From contig JADNYV010000529.1 of the NCBI GenBank assembly GCA_015501055.1, forward strand, positions 1 to 23,508: a stretch of DNA of 23,508 bases. The letters are read 5' to 3'. The DNA is from Mucidula mucida (Eukaryota; Basidiomycota; Agaricomycetes; Agaricales; Physalacriaceae). Position 1 is the first letter of the stretch. Each line of letters starts with the position of its first letter. Below are positions 1-9,728 of the stretch, in pieces. A model generated the notes under the pieces. The model was not told the origin of the DNA. It did not search any database and saw only the letters and a program-made list of their open reading frames with translations. The position numbers were made by a program, and so were the translations under genes.

Positions 1-1154
1 GGACTTGACAGCCGACCTCTCATTTCCAGTACTCTGAAACATTTTCCCCCGGTGTAGTCCTGCGTCCCAGGTGATGTAGCTTGGTATCCTCTATCTAAGT
101 ATTCTTTTAAACAGGCTTAGGAACAATTTCTAATTTATGTCCCTCAGGTGGCAGTTATCGGAGACTCAATGAATGAAGTCAGCGGGCGAAGGGAGGGGTG
201 AAGTATGGTGTCCAGCATGATGGGGATTGGGCGCTGATCTTAGGTGTACGCTGTAGTGGAGTTGGCTCAATGAATGGACTGAAACGGGTCGATGGAAGTC
301 CTTAGCCACGACGCGTCACGTCAAGTGATGTGACATGGCGCGACAAAAATCTCACTTGGCTCCTGCCGTCATCATGTCCGCTACAGATGCACCCCTCTCT
401 CCGTCCTGGGCCAGTGCATCTTGAAATACACTTTCGGCTATGATATTTCGCTTCAAGCAGACGGGTACTCAAGCGTCGCCGAATTTCCTTGTACCGCCAC
501 AATTCAGACTCAAAGGACATATCCGCTTGCGAGCTCCGTCCCGGAGCGATCTTGTGCGCTGTCCCTACGCCCAGTAACTCTCAACGTGTTTAGAATATGA
601 AGACTCTAACCTGGGCTCGGTCAGAAACCTATCAAGTAACTCGTGACATTTTTCTCCAATAGGGTACGCTTCCTTTACCTCTCTCTGACGACTCTGGTTC
701 TGACACAGTCCCAGGCTGTTGGAGCTACAAGAATGTTTGTCATTCAGTACAGCTCGACGTCCAGCAAGCCCTCATTCCCATTGTTGTATCAAAGCAGGTG
801 TCCGAACGTCGTTGGTAAACAATTGCCACGCATGAATCACGACGCTGAAGGCGTTGGGAAGCATCGGCAGTTGGACCAGTGAATGCGGATATTTCGTGAT
901 GGAGGACTCTTCTTTGTCGTTCAATACATCCACTTGGCTGCTCTTGCTCTGTCGGTAAGGATGCTCTGATTCCGACCCATCACTGTTCCTGAAGGCCTTA
1001 CACAGTGTCGCGCAGTGGCGATGCTAATGCTTCCGGTCGCGAAGTTGCGCTCAATCATGTGGTGACTACACGAGCTGATCAGAGTAAAAACCGTGGGTGT
1101 CTGCATCCACCACCATCGCCATACCGCCTCTTCGCTGATTGAACCTCTCTCGCG
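1..1154. other. Region with no supportable gene
   Basis: The only open frames are short (61-79 codons), overlap on both strands and resemble nothing I recognise. No LTR, terminal inverted repeat or tandem repeat was seen. The last few hundred bases presumably hold the promoter of the NLR gene that starts at 1155, but I cannot point to a convincing core promoter element. Confidence 0.5.
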
Positions 1155-3576
1155 ATGTCTTTCGATCCCACATCGATTGTCTCCCTCATCCAGAACTGCA
1201 AGACACTATACGATTATTCGTCAGATGTCAGGCACTCGGCCGCAGAACGTTGTCGGCTTCTGGATGAGGTTCGCTCCTTAGAGCCCGAACTAGAGGCGCT
1301 CGACAGACTAGCGAACACGCCTGGCGTCGCCGGTGACCCGGTTTCGTTGGATCGGCTCGCGCAGCTATTGGATCCTTCTCAGCCCTTCGCGAAAGTGGTG
1401 GACGGAACGCTTGGGCGCATCCAGGATGTTTTGATGTATGGAACGTCCAACCCAAATGCGACTAGATTCAAGATCTTAGGGAAGCGGCTTGTTGCCGCGC
1501 TGTCGTGGACAGTCGACAAGGCGGAAGTCAATCTTTTGCTTTCGGACCTCGAGCGCTACAAGAGCAGGATCGGGCTCGCTATTCAGCACGATATTTTGTC
1601 AGTCGTTCGCATTCCGTATGATGCGCGCGCTAATCCCTTGTAGCAAAAAGCAGGATGTCGTGGACGGCAAGCTGGACGTCGTGGACGGAAAGCTGGACGT
1701 CGTGGATGTAAAGCAGGACACTATGGACGGAAAGTTGAATAGTATGGAGGAAAACCTTAGCAGTAAGCGACTTCTAACATTCAAGTACAGTCTGTGTGTT
1801 GAGAATACTTCTAGACGAGGTCCGCCTCAAGATAGCGGAATTCATTTGCAACAACGACTACACTAGAGACTGCAAGCAACTTCTCGAGAAAAAACTGTCG
1901 GGGACAGGGACATGGATGATCCACCACTCAACATTTGTCGCATGGCGCGATGACAGAGAGTCTCCAAAAACGTTGTGGTGTCATGGGCATCGTACGTCCT
2001 TTATACCCTCTGAAACAAACCGAAGGTTCATTGGGTTATAGCTGGCGCCGGAAAATCCGTCATGTCGTGAGTTCAGTCTCATCGGTACATTCGCTGTGTA
2101 TAGTATTGATGTGTCTCTTTTTCCAGTGCACTGATTATTGAACATCTCCGATCCACGCCGGGCAACATCGTTCTCTCGGTGTTCTGCCGATATTCTTCCA
2201 ACATTTTCACAACGCCGTTTGCTGTCCTCGGTGGCTTGCTTCGCCAGCTCATTGAGAAGACCACGAAAGTTCCGCGCACCATCTGCGACTTGTACTGGAG
2301 TAAAACCGATCCCAGTCCCGATTCACTTACCGGTTTCCTGGACGAGATAGCGGCCTCTCACGAGCAACCTATCTACATCGTCGTTGACGCCCTTGACGAA
2401 TGCCCATTTGGCTCGGACCTTCTACGCGTCCTCCAGCATCTCCATTCCTCGTTTCGCGTCCTCATCACGTCGCGACCGGTCTTCAACGAGATCGAGAAAT
2501 ACCCATCCATAAAGATTCGCGCTTCGGACCACGATATCCTCGTTGCGGTTGACGCAACTCTACCAAAGCTCAAGGGCGCCTGGTTGGACGATGCGTTGAA
2601 GAGTACGGTACGCGCGAAAATTGTCGAGAAGGCGGATGGCATGTTTCTCCTGGCCTCTCTGCAGCTCCGCGAATTGGAGCGCGACGTTACCCGCCGATGT
2701 GATGTCCTCGATATTCTTGATTCGCTACCCCGCACGTTGGACGACGCGTACAAATTGACGTTCCAGCGAATCCGCGAACAGGGTGAACGGACGAACGAGT
2801 TGGTGTGTCGCACACTGGCTCTAGTAGTTGCACTGGTTTTAGGTTGCTTGATAAGCGATGTACAACTTCTGCTCGCGGAAGGAGACAAGACCCAATATAC
2901 GGATATCGAGACTATTTTGCACTGTTGTCATGGTCTTGTTCGTAGGAGAACTAATTTTCATGATCATCTTGATTTCATGCGTGTGTGATATTGTTGTCTA
3001 CTCTACCAATGAGCTAACAGCCTTGTTCCAGATTATTCTGTGCATGAATATATCACCGCTCACTGGTCAGAACTCTTTCCGGAGAATCCCCATCGAAGTC
3101 GTGTCTGTCTTCAATTGGGATATTCTGTTCTGACAATCCCTCTTGATGAGTCAAGAATGAATATCACTTGCTGGCATTGGATAATATGTGCAATGAGGGA
3201 ACCGGAGGAGCTTGAACATGTGGTATCTCTCCTCTCAACTCCTGCAGCCAGAGCAGCACTTGTTAAGGATTACCCCGAGCTTGCACCTTTTGTCCATGAT
3301 CCTTTACTGGTTGCATGTTATTTCAGGCACATAAATGTCATGGCATATATGATGCGGACTGCACCTCCAGATGTCCAGCGCTTCAATGAGGCGCTCCGCA
3401 TCTGTAGACACGAAACACTCGATCGCATATTGGTCTCCTATGCAGAAGAAAAATGTATACAATCAATCAATGCGCGGCCGGACATGCAAGTACACAGCGA
3501 CGGAGTGGTAGTTGCCGTGGATCCGGATGGGAGTAACGGGAATTCAAGTGAATTTTTATTGTATCAGTTGCTGTGA
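1155..3576 (+). CDS. NACHT-domain NLR-like (STAND) protein, six exons
   Basis: Model: exons 1155-1597, 1644-1762, 1815-1991, 2042-2066, 2127-2980 and 3032-3576, giving 2163 nt (720 residues). All five introns are 46-60 bp GT-AG, several with CTAAC/CTAAT branch-like sites, and every junction keeps frame. Residues 1-147 form an alpha-helical N-terminal domain resembling the HeLo/SesA-type effector regions that precede fungal STAND NTPases (assignment tentative). Residues 152-186 are five heptads, a probable coiled coil. The NACHT NTPase follows: P-loop GHPGAGKS (about 245-252, formed only by splicing exons 3 and 4), Walker B VVDALDEC (about 340-347), and TSRP (about 369-372). HYSVHEY (about 540-546) marks the end of the NACHT-associated helical part. 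The remaining about 170 residues are helical, perhaps degenerate ankyrin-like. Such proteins act in fungal non-self recognition and regulated cell death (family knowledge). The 3' end is uncertain: a possible intron at 3548-3599 would add a short alternative tail ending at 3679. Confidence 0.85.
1654..1758 (+). repeat. Five tandem 21-bp units encoding heptads in the NLR linker
   Basis: Five in-frame 21-bp units start at 1654, 1675, 1696, 1717 and 1738. They encode DVVDGKL, DVVDGKL, DVVDVKQ, DTMDGKL and NSMEENL. The 7-residue period with leucine in the last position of most units predicts a coiled coil between the N-terminal domain and the NACHT domain. Units 1 and 2 differ by one base, while units 4 and 5 are more diverged, so the array seems to have expanded recently at its 5' end. 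Whole-unit gains or losses would always keep frame. Confidence 0.85.
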
Positions 3577-4715
3577 TTTATTGATGCTTATCGTTGTAGT
3601 GATGCGGAGGGCGATAGGTCGAGGAGGAGGAGTGACGTCGCGATGCCGAGACGAGCCATCAGCAGGGGGCAGTCTGTAGCGGTCATTCGCCCTCGAAACT
3701 AGCCTGGACGAAGCGACGACGGAAGGGGAGGAGACGACTCTGGCTTCCTTCGTGACTTTCAAGTCTTACGTACGCCCAAGGGGTCTTCGCAGTTTAGGCC
3801 TACCCACCATCATTTCTTTTTCGCATGTTGTGCAATTCCGCATATCTCGTATTTAATCACTTCACCGATACATCTACTGTATATTTATCCAGCGTTGCTT
3901 CGAAAATGGATGTTTGACATCGATAGATGCCGACAGAATGAGTGTAATTTAGCTGAGGTCTACGAGCTCGTAATGGGAAGAGAATCTGAACGATAGTTTG
4001 ATCGACAACTAGATATGAGTACTGTATCTCTACAGCGCGGTTGGACGCAGTGCTTTTGGAAAAGTCTGTGGCAGTCCGTTGAAGGCACACTTCGCCATGA
4101 TCCTCTTCGAACACATGTATGAGTTATGTGTCGTAAATTCTCATGGAGCGATGAAGTTATCTAGATCAATTGTCGACGTTGACATCTTGAGAAGGGAAAG
4201 GAACAGCAGAAGATCCCGCAGCTCTATACTAAGGAGGAACAATTATCCTCCTCCTCGTTTAGAGTTTGGATCTCGAGACTACCCGCAGGAAATGATGGCT
4301 TAACAGCGTTGTGTCAATGAGAAGAGGAACGTACCTCACAGCATGAACTTCTTAGTGAGGCTCTTTTGAGCAGGGTATTCCGGGCAGACGGTGACCAAGA
4401 GACGGTGGTAAGAGGGAAAGCATGTGGGGTGGGATTAGGGTTTGCTCCTGCCATCATCACTCTTTGCCCTCACCTCGGATTATACGCGTCTTTCGTCTGC
4501 TTTGACCTGCATTCCCACCATAATCCATCTATGGCACCATTATGAACTTTCCGAGTCGATTGGCTGACCCGACATGGACGCGATACTAGATCCTGGTGAA
4601 AATAAATCCCGACATTGGGGTGGCGTTCGAGATGGCCAGTAGATGGAGAGATACATAGTTCGTCGATTAGAGCAAAAGAAAAAAGGCCTACCGGTAGTAC
4701 GTTTATTTAGCGCAA
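3577..4715. other. Intergenic region with no supportable gene
   Basis: Open frames here are short and unconvincing. The first 100 bp may contain a 3' UTR or an alternative last exon of the NLR gene. I saw no repeat, LTR or transposon terminus. A single TTAGGG-like hexamer near 4434 is isolated and not telomeric. Confidence 0.45.
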
Positions 4716-5090
4716 TGCATCAGTAAAGGATCATGAACAAAAGGCGCAATCTCGGGGTCGTCCTGAACAAGCGCCGCTCTGGCTGCAGGAGTTGAGAGGA
4801 GAAATATGACCGTTTCGAGCTCCTCTGGTTCAAACATACGGAAAAACATATGGAGCCAGCCAGCGAGGTGCCAGTCATCGGTGTTCTTGTTGACAGGGCT
4901 TATCAGAGTAGAGTATCCCATGTGAAAACAGACATCACTTTGGTTGGGATGCTCCGGAAAGAGGTCCAACCAGTGAGCGGTGACATATTTGTGCACAGAA
5001 TAATCTGGTGACAAGCCTGTTAGCTTGGCTCCTTGATAGAATAGTCAGAAAGGTCACATGTGTATGAACACAAGAACACTGCGGTCCTTC
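4716..5090 (-). repeat. Left arm of a long inverted repeat, an NLR 3' fragment
   Basis: The reverse complement matches 5365-5740 almost base for base: I count about three substitutions and two single-base indels over about 375 bp. On the minus strand it holds the end of the NACHT exon, the intron, and part of the next exon (residues such as YSVHKYVTAHW and LLSTPAARAAL). Because intron sequence is included, this is a DNA-level duplication and not a retrocopy. This arm keeps the reading frame that the right arm has lost (CACAAATATG here, CACAATATG there). The copy stops abruptly after the FVHDPLL segment at about 4716, and the sequence beyond is unrelated. Confidence 0.92.
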
Positions 5091-5364
5091 TCACCTGCCA
5101 ACGCGACGTCACCTGCCAACACGACGTCATTGCTATTCTTGATTCGCTGCCGCGCACGTTGGACGACGCGTACAAGTTGACGTTCCAGCGAATCCGTGAT
5201 CAGGGTGAACGGAAGAACGAGTTGGTGTGTCGCACACTGGCTCTAGTTGTACTGCAGCCAATATTCTTGACACCCAAAACCGTGCAACACCTGCTTGCGG
5301 GAGGAGACGTAACCCGATATATAGATATCGAAACCATTTTGCAGTGTTGCCGTGGCCTTGTTTG

Positions 5365-5740
5365 GAAGGACCGCAGTGTTCTTGTGTTCATACGCATGTG
5401 ACCTTTCTGCCTATTCTATCAAGGAGCCAAGCTAACAGGCTTGTCACCAGATTATTCTGTGCACAATATGTCACCGCTCACTGGTTGGACCTCTTTCCGG
5501 AGCATCCCAACCAAAGTGATGTCTGTTTTCACATGGGATACTCTACTCTGATAAGCCCTGTCAACAAGAACACCGATGACTGGCACCTGGCTGGCTGGCT
5601 CCATATGTTTTTCCGTATGTTTGAACCAGAGGAGCTCGAAACGGTCATATTTCTCCTCTCAACTCCTGCAGCCAGAGCGGCGCTTGTTCAGGACGACCCC
5701 GAGATTGCGCCTTTTGTTCATGATCCTTTACTGATTGCAT
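5365..5740 (+). repeat. Right arm of the long inverted repeat
   Basis: Partner of 4716-5090, in the orientation of the NLR pseudogene. The 274-bp loop (5091-5364) is the preceding NLR coding sequence and is not duplicated. A transcript crossing both arms would fold into a stem of about 375 bp. Confidence 0.92.
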
Positions 5741-5771
5741 GTTATTACAGGCAGCTGTGCATGAAGCAATA

Positions 5772-5779
5772 TATGATAA
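5772..5779 (+). repeat. Target site duplication of the MULE, left copy
   Basis: TATGATAA directly before the element, repeated at 9046-9053. It falls inside the coding sequence of the NLR pseudogene. Confidence 0.85.
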
Positions 5780-5828
5780 AAAATTCTTACTGCATCCCCT
5801 CCCCTGCCATCAACACGTGATGCGAAAA
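5780..5828 (+). repeat. MULE left terminal inverted repeat
   Basis: From offset 12 it matches the reverse complement of 8997-9045. The run TGCATCCCCTCCCC is identical, followed by CACGTGATG and GAAA with one 1-base gap and a few substitutions. The outermost 11 bp match poorly (about 3 of 11), suggesting terminal decay. Confidence 0.85.
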
Positions 5829-5922
5829 ACGTCCCAAAGTAGTTACTACCGCGCTCGTCGGCGTTTGTTTACTATTTTTGTCCGTATTTACCACTTCCTC
5901 TCACAAATTTACGATCCTCGCG

Positions 5923-8818
5923 ATGGAGAATCAGCCACAGCACATATCTATTCAAAGGTGCTCTCGAAAGAAATGCAACAAAATACTTCCTGTCAACTGG
6001 GGCTGGAGGCAGTGTGCCGTCTGCCAGGAAAGCAACCGACGGTGCAAAAAGCGCAAACGCGACATAAACGACGATGAGGAACCACAACCAGGACCTAGCG
6101 CGCATGCAGAGCCACAACCGGGGACCACTGTACATGTTACTAGACCAACAAACCTTGCCGGCGGAGAGGGAAGTGACTCGGATGATGGTGAGGATACTTA
6201 CAATGTGAGTTGAAGTGCAAATACAATATGGTTGGCCGTGCTAAGCTTTTCCAGGTGGCAGCTGAGACATACGGCGATGCAGAGGATATGATCTGTGAAA
6301 TACGAGACCTATTCAAGAGTAAAACAAAGATTCATTTCTATGGCACTTACACTATGGCCGAGGATCCAATGGTATCCATGAAAGAACGCGTCAGGATGCT
6401 TGCAAATGAAATCTGGAAAGTCACCAGCTACCGCTTCTTGTAAGTCTAAGCTTGATCCAACTCGAAAGCTGCTTACGGTTAATGTAGTGTACGGGATCAC
6501 AAGTCGTCAGATCACCACCACAAGACGCGCTTCTGGTGCTGCCAGGACGCGTCTCGGAAGCAAAAGCCCCATCTAAGCACGCGAGAGGATGCGAAGCGAC
6601 GGCAGAATGTAGGAATGCAAAGATTTCCCTGCCACAGCAGATTGAACATCACTTGCCGGTTGGATGGTGACGGCAGTATGCTTATCTCCCTGCGGCTGGT
6701 CCATGAGGTCCGCCACGTCCCATATTACGACGTTTCTATGCCGGAAGGCGCGCTCGACATGATACGCACCCATATGGACTTCTCGACACCCAGTGTCCTG
6801 GCTGCAGGCATTCGCGAAAAGTTTTCTCACGTCTCGGCAGCACAAGTACATCGGGCGTGGTCAGCTATGAGCGAAACCATGTGGAAGAGAGCGGGAGATC
6901 AGATGGAATCAGGTCGGATTCTGTTGCAGGAGCTCGGAGACGACATCGATTATTTCCACGAGATACAGCCTCCGGAGGGAGTTGAGCAACTGTGTTTTGG
7001 GATGAAGCGGATTCTCCATGCACTAAGAGGAAAGGTGGTGGAAATTGGGATGGATGCAACATGTGAGTTCCCAATATTCTTCAAATATAGGGTTAGTCTT
7101 GAATGGAAATCTAGTTAACACGAATAAGGGTCACCTGGAGCTGTACAGCATTATGGGTGAATACGACAATGCTGGCTTTCCCCTCGCGTATTGTTTGCTT
7201 ACGACTGCAACCGCCGTCGAACAAGGCAAGCAAACGTCAGCACTCGAAGCTTGGGCTACCATACTTCGGGAGCGATATGGCATTATTCCGAAGTTCGTAC
7301 ATCTCGATAAAGATATGGCGGAGATAGGCATGGCCAAGCAAGTCTGGACGCTCGCAAAACTCTCATTTGTTGGTGGCACCTAAACCGCGCCGTCAGCCAA
7401 CGACTCTCGAATGACAAACTATCGACGACACCTTACCGAGCCCGCGCCGCACATGAGTGCTTTTCATTCATTGATCCTGCTTTCATACCTCCGGAGACCC
7501 CGATGCTTCTGAACGAGAAGGCGGACCAGACCCGGACGCGATGCCACGCGAGTCAGACATGGACCTGTCCCGCCCATGGGCACTGAAGATTAAGCTGCCA
7601 CTCATCCCGTCTGGCTCTGGAACAAGGGACAAGGAAAATCTGCCTGTTCAGGACACGCCGTTTCCGACAAATGCGAACTCGAAGACCCGGCCGCCGAAGA
7701 TTGAGAAGCAAAGTCGACATTTCTGTCTTAAAGAATACCGCTCAGAAATTACAGGCATGATGGAACGCCACTACTGCGCTCACCCTTTTATTCCCGGCGA
7801 GGCACACCCTTCGACCGCTGCCATATATGAATGGGCAGTGCGGATGATGTACGAGTATTGCGTGAAAAGAGATCTTCGAGAGGTCTGGGCGTACTTGTGG
7901 GAGAATTGGTACCGACCGGGTTGCTGGGAGCTATGGGCGCGGTCGACGTGTCCTGAAATGATAGCAATATTGAAGACGACGATGATCTTGGAGAGCCAGT
8001 CAGTTTCTCTGGAGAATTTGAAAAATGTAAAACTCACTTGTTCTGCATAGTTGGCGACACATCAAGGAGGACTTTTTACACCACTTCGCCCTCCCACGCG
8101 TCGACCTCCTCATTTGGGTCCTTGTCACCAAGCTGGCGCCAAATTATTATCGAAGACTTGACGTGCTTATGAACCCAATTGGACGGTACCGAGAGTTGGC
8201 ATCCTGGCGAAAGGCATTCAAGAAGGAATGGAGACGTTGCGAGACGGCGCCGTGGACACTTCCTCTGAATGAAAAATATCAGCCCGATACGAAGAAATGG
8301 GTATGCACATGCCCCTTACTGCATGGTAGCCGGTTTCTACTGTGCAAGCACCTTGTTCAAGGTGTTCACCCAGTACCTCCAGTCTTCTTCCTCGAGGTTC
8401 GACGCAATCGAGTCCCGCCATTTTGGTCGCATCCATCTCTTGCCCCTCTTGATCAATCATTGACGCCCTCCATCGATATTCCAAACATATCAACCCGAAG
8501 CGCGGTACCCACGGCGAGCACTCCGATGAAGAAGAAGACGATGTAAGGGCGTTCGTGGCTAGCCAAACGACGTTCCGGGAGCAGATAACATTGCGCGTCG
8601 CTCAGCTTCGGGAATTCGCAGATATGTTGGAATATCAAAAACAGTTTGGTGACCAGAGAATGTTAGACAGTGTGGAACGGGAAGGGAGTCGACTGTTTCG
8701 CTTGGTGGAGAGCTGTCAGAGCCGTGAACGTCGTTTTCGCTCACGAACGGAGGCGTCGCCAACGACGTGGGAAGCATCAACATCAAATGCCATGTTTTTC
8801 CGAGTGAGACCCGAGTGA
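5923..8818 (+). pseudogene. MULE transposase with SWIM zinc finger, frameshifted
   Basis: The ATG at 5923 opens a cysteine-rich N-terminus (C4C with CAVC, then a basic KKRKR stretch, probably nuclear targeting). Four clean GT-AG introns keep frame: 6205-6254, 6440-6487, 7063-7114 and 7999-8050. Exon 3 starts with a WRKY/GCM1-like DNA-binding segment (FWCCQD, then RFPCHSRL). The MULE catalytic core shows MDAT (first Asp), LELYSIMGEYDNAGFPL and VHLDKDMAEIG (second Asp), then CWWHLNRAV. A SWIM finger follows at about 8298-8355 (CTC...CKH). Frameshifts sit at about 7353-7360 (before CWWHL), about 7490 (before the DPDAMPRES segment) and about 8465-8490 (before the acidic HSDEEEDDV). The last frame ends at 8818. 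These proteins cut and paste DNA through the terminal repeats; this copy cannot make a full protein. Identification rests on motif pattern, not on a search. Confidence 0.87.
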
Positions 8819-8996
8819 GACCTGTGATCTCCGACATAGCCTGTTTGTACCTTACTTCCACGTATACTACTACTATAGATCTTGTATTTTCCATTTTTTA
8901 TCTTTAACTACACTATCCGGATGTATTTCCTCGTACTAGACGCCGCACACAAGTTCTCCCTAAGAATCTCGGCTCTCGGACTTGGTTATTTGCCGG

Positions 8997-9045
8997 TTTC
9001 CCATCACGTGTGGTTGGCGGGGGGAGGGGATGCACAGGGGTTGCT
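8997..9045 (-). repeat. MULE right terminal inverted repeat
   Basis: The reverse complement pairs with 5780-5828 (shared TGCATCCCCTCCCC and CACGTGATG blocks). It ends at the TATGATAA duplication. Confidence 0.85.
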
Positions 9046-9330
9046 TATGATAAGGACGATACCCCCAGATGTGCAGCGCTTCAATGAAGCGCTGCGTGTC
9101 GCTAGAAGCCATGGCTCAGCCTGGGATTTGAAGTATTTCATAGAATGGATTGACGCACGGCCGGACTTGCGAGTGAACAGCGACGGAGTGGTGGTCCTGA
9201 GGTAAATTGAAGGTAATCTTTTAGCTAGTGTTTCAGTCACTTTGAAGTATTGATTCTTACTGCTGTACTTAGGACGACAAGACGTCTGCAGGGGAAGCGC
9301 ATAGCCTTGATTCATCCATTACTAGCCTGG
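9046..9330 (+). pseudogene. Second NLR, right fragment (C-terminus)
   Basis: Resumes at the duplicated target site and encodes RTIPPDVQRFNEALR, a diverged middle, then IDARPDLRVNSDGVVV, aligning with the C-terminal end of the intact NLR (PPDVQRFNEALRI, INARPDMQVHSDGVVV). The direct stop is TAA at about 9203. A possible last intron starts at GTAAAT (about 9202) or GTAATC (about 9212) and ends at the TTAG before GACGACAAG (about 9272). It resembles 3548-3599 of the intact gene, sharing TATTGAT-CTTA near its 3' end. Gypsy-1 is inserted at 9330, so the original downstream flank continues at 16213. Confidence 0.85.
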
Positions 9331-9649
9331 TGTAGAGACGTAGTTCTCTCTGAGTGCAGCGAGCTCAGTTCGGACAGTGCGTGCGTGTGCAAACTGGGTG
9401 TTTGATACCGGTAGACTACGGCAAGAGCTCTATAAGTACTGTAAAGTAATGAAGTCCACGACGTGCTATTATAGTGAGTTGTGAATGTATGAAACATGTA
9501 AGTAAGGAAATGAATACCACAATGTGCTATTAGAGAGACGTGCTATTAAGGAGGTGTAAGTAATCTAATTGTGAAGTCCAAGCTTATCATGACGGAGAGT
9601 CCCGACGAGTCCGACCGACTGTGCGCCTAGCGCGATGCGCGAACCTACA
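9331..9649 (-). repeat. Gypsy-1 3' LTR
   Basis: Compared with 15894-16212 I count six substitutions and no indels over 319 bp (about 98.1% identity). It contains three copies of GTGCTATTA (9463, 9524, 9540) and a TATA-like segment at 9431-9449 that is shared with the Gypsy-2 LTR. Confidence 0.95.
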
Positions 9650-9657
9650 TCCCATAC
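9650..9657 (-). other. Weak polypurine-tract position of Gypsy-1
   Basis: The minus strand reads GTATGGGA immediately before the 3' LTR. It is short and only partly purine. The assignment rests mainly on position. Confidence 0.35.
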
Positions 9658-9728
9658 AAACTTAGAATATCAACCTCCGGGTTGATCCACTCGATCCGTG
9701 ATCCGACGAAAAAAATTGCAAGCTCCGA

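Larger units (their letters stand above)
5091..5779 (+). pseudogene. Second NLR, 5'-truncated, left fragment
   Basis: Homologous to 2690-3345 of the intact NLR. It begins near the RDVT segment late in the NACHT module (ILDSLPRTLDDAYKLTFQRI is shared exactly), crosses the equivalent intron (3' end at about 5451) and continues through EPEELE, LLSTPAARAAL and FVHDPLL to QYMI. The N-terminal domain, coiled coil, P-loop and Walker B are absent. The expected 5' splice site is degraded (GCATGT or ATGTGA where the intact gene has GTGTGT), and a one-base deletion near 5465 breaks frame just after the intron. A MULE element interrupts the sequence at 5779; the gene resumes at 9046. Most of this fragment from 5365 is the right arm of the inverted repeat. 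Confidence 0.88.
5780..9045 (+). mobile_element. Mutator-like element (MULE), 3266 bp, inserted in the NLR pseudogene
   Basis: The boundaries come from three independent observations. TATGATAA occurs directly at 5772-5779 and 9046-9053. Imperfect terminal inverted repeats lie inside (5780-5828 and 8997-9045). Deleting one target copy plus the element rejoins the NLR frame as QYMI followed by RTIPPDVQ, matching the intact paralog around YMMRTAPPDVQ. The 8-bp target duplication is within the 8-11 bp typical of Mutator elements. The interior encodes one transposase with conserved introns but several frameshifts, so the copy is not autonomous. Confidence 0.9.

Noticed and set aside
302..520. Minus-strand open frame of 72 codons starting MSFESELWRYKEIRRR
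   Set aside because: Short, no recognisable domain, no splice context and no paralog in the window. Not distinguishable from chance.
643..882. Plus-strand open frame of 79 codons with a hydrophobic start
   Set aside because: Could pass for a signal peptide, but the rest has no pattern and there is no supporting context.
3857..4303. Overlapping open frames on both strands in the intergenic region
   Set aside because: Short, overlapping and compositionally unremarkable; no similarity to neighbouring elements seen.
4434..4445. TTAGGG telomere-like hexamer
   Set aside because: Single copy, not an array; no evidence of an interstitial telomere.
5092..5127. Two adjacent 18-bp similar units (CACCTGCCAAC-CGACGT)
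   Set aside because: The second unit aligns without gap to the intact NLR coding sequence, so a true tandem duplication is not required; the first lies at the truncation edge.
5395..5451. A GC-AG intron in the NLR pseudogene
   Set aside because: GCATGT is a poor GC-type donor, the left arm of the inverted repeat lacks it, and a frameshift follows anyway. A decayed donor is simpler.
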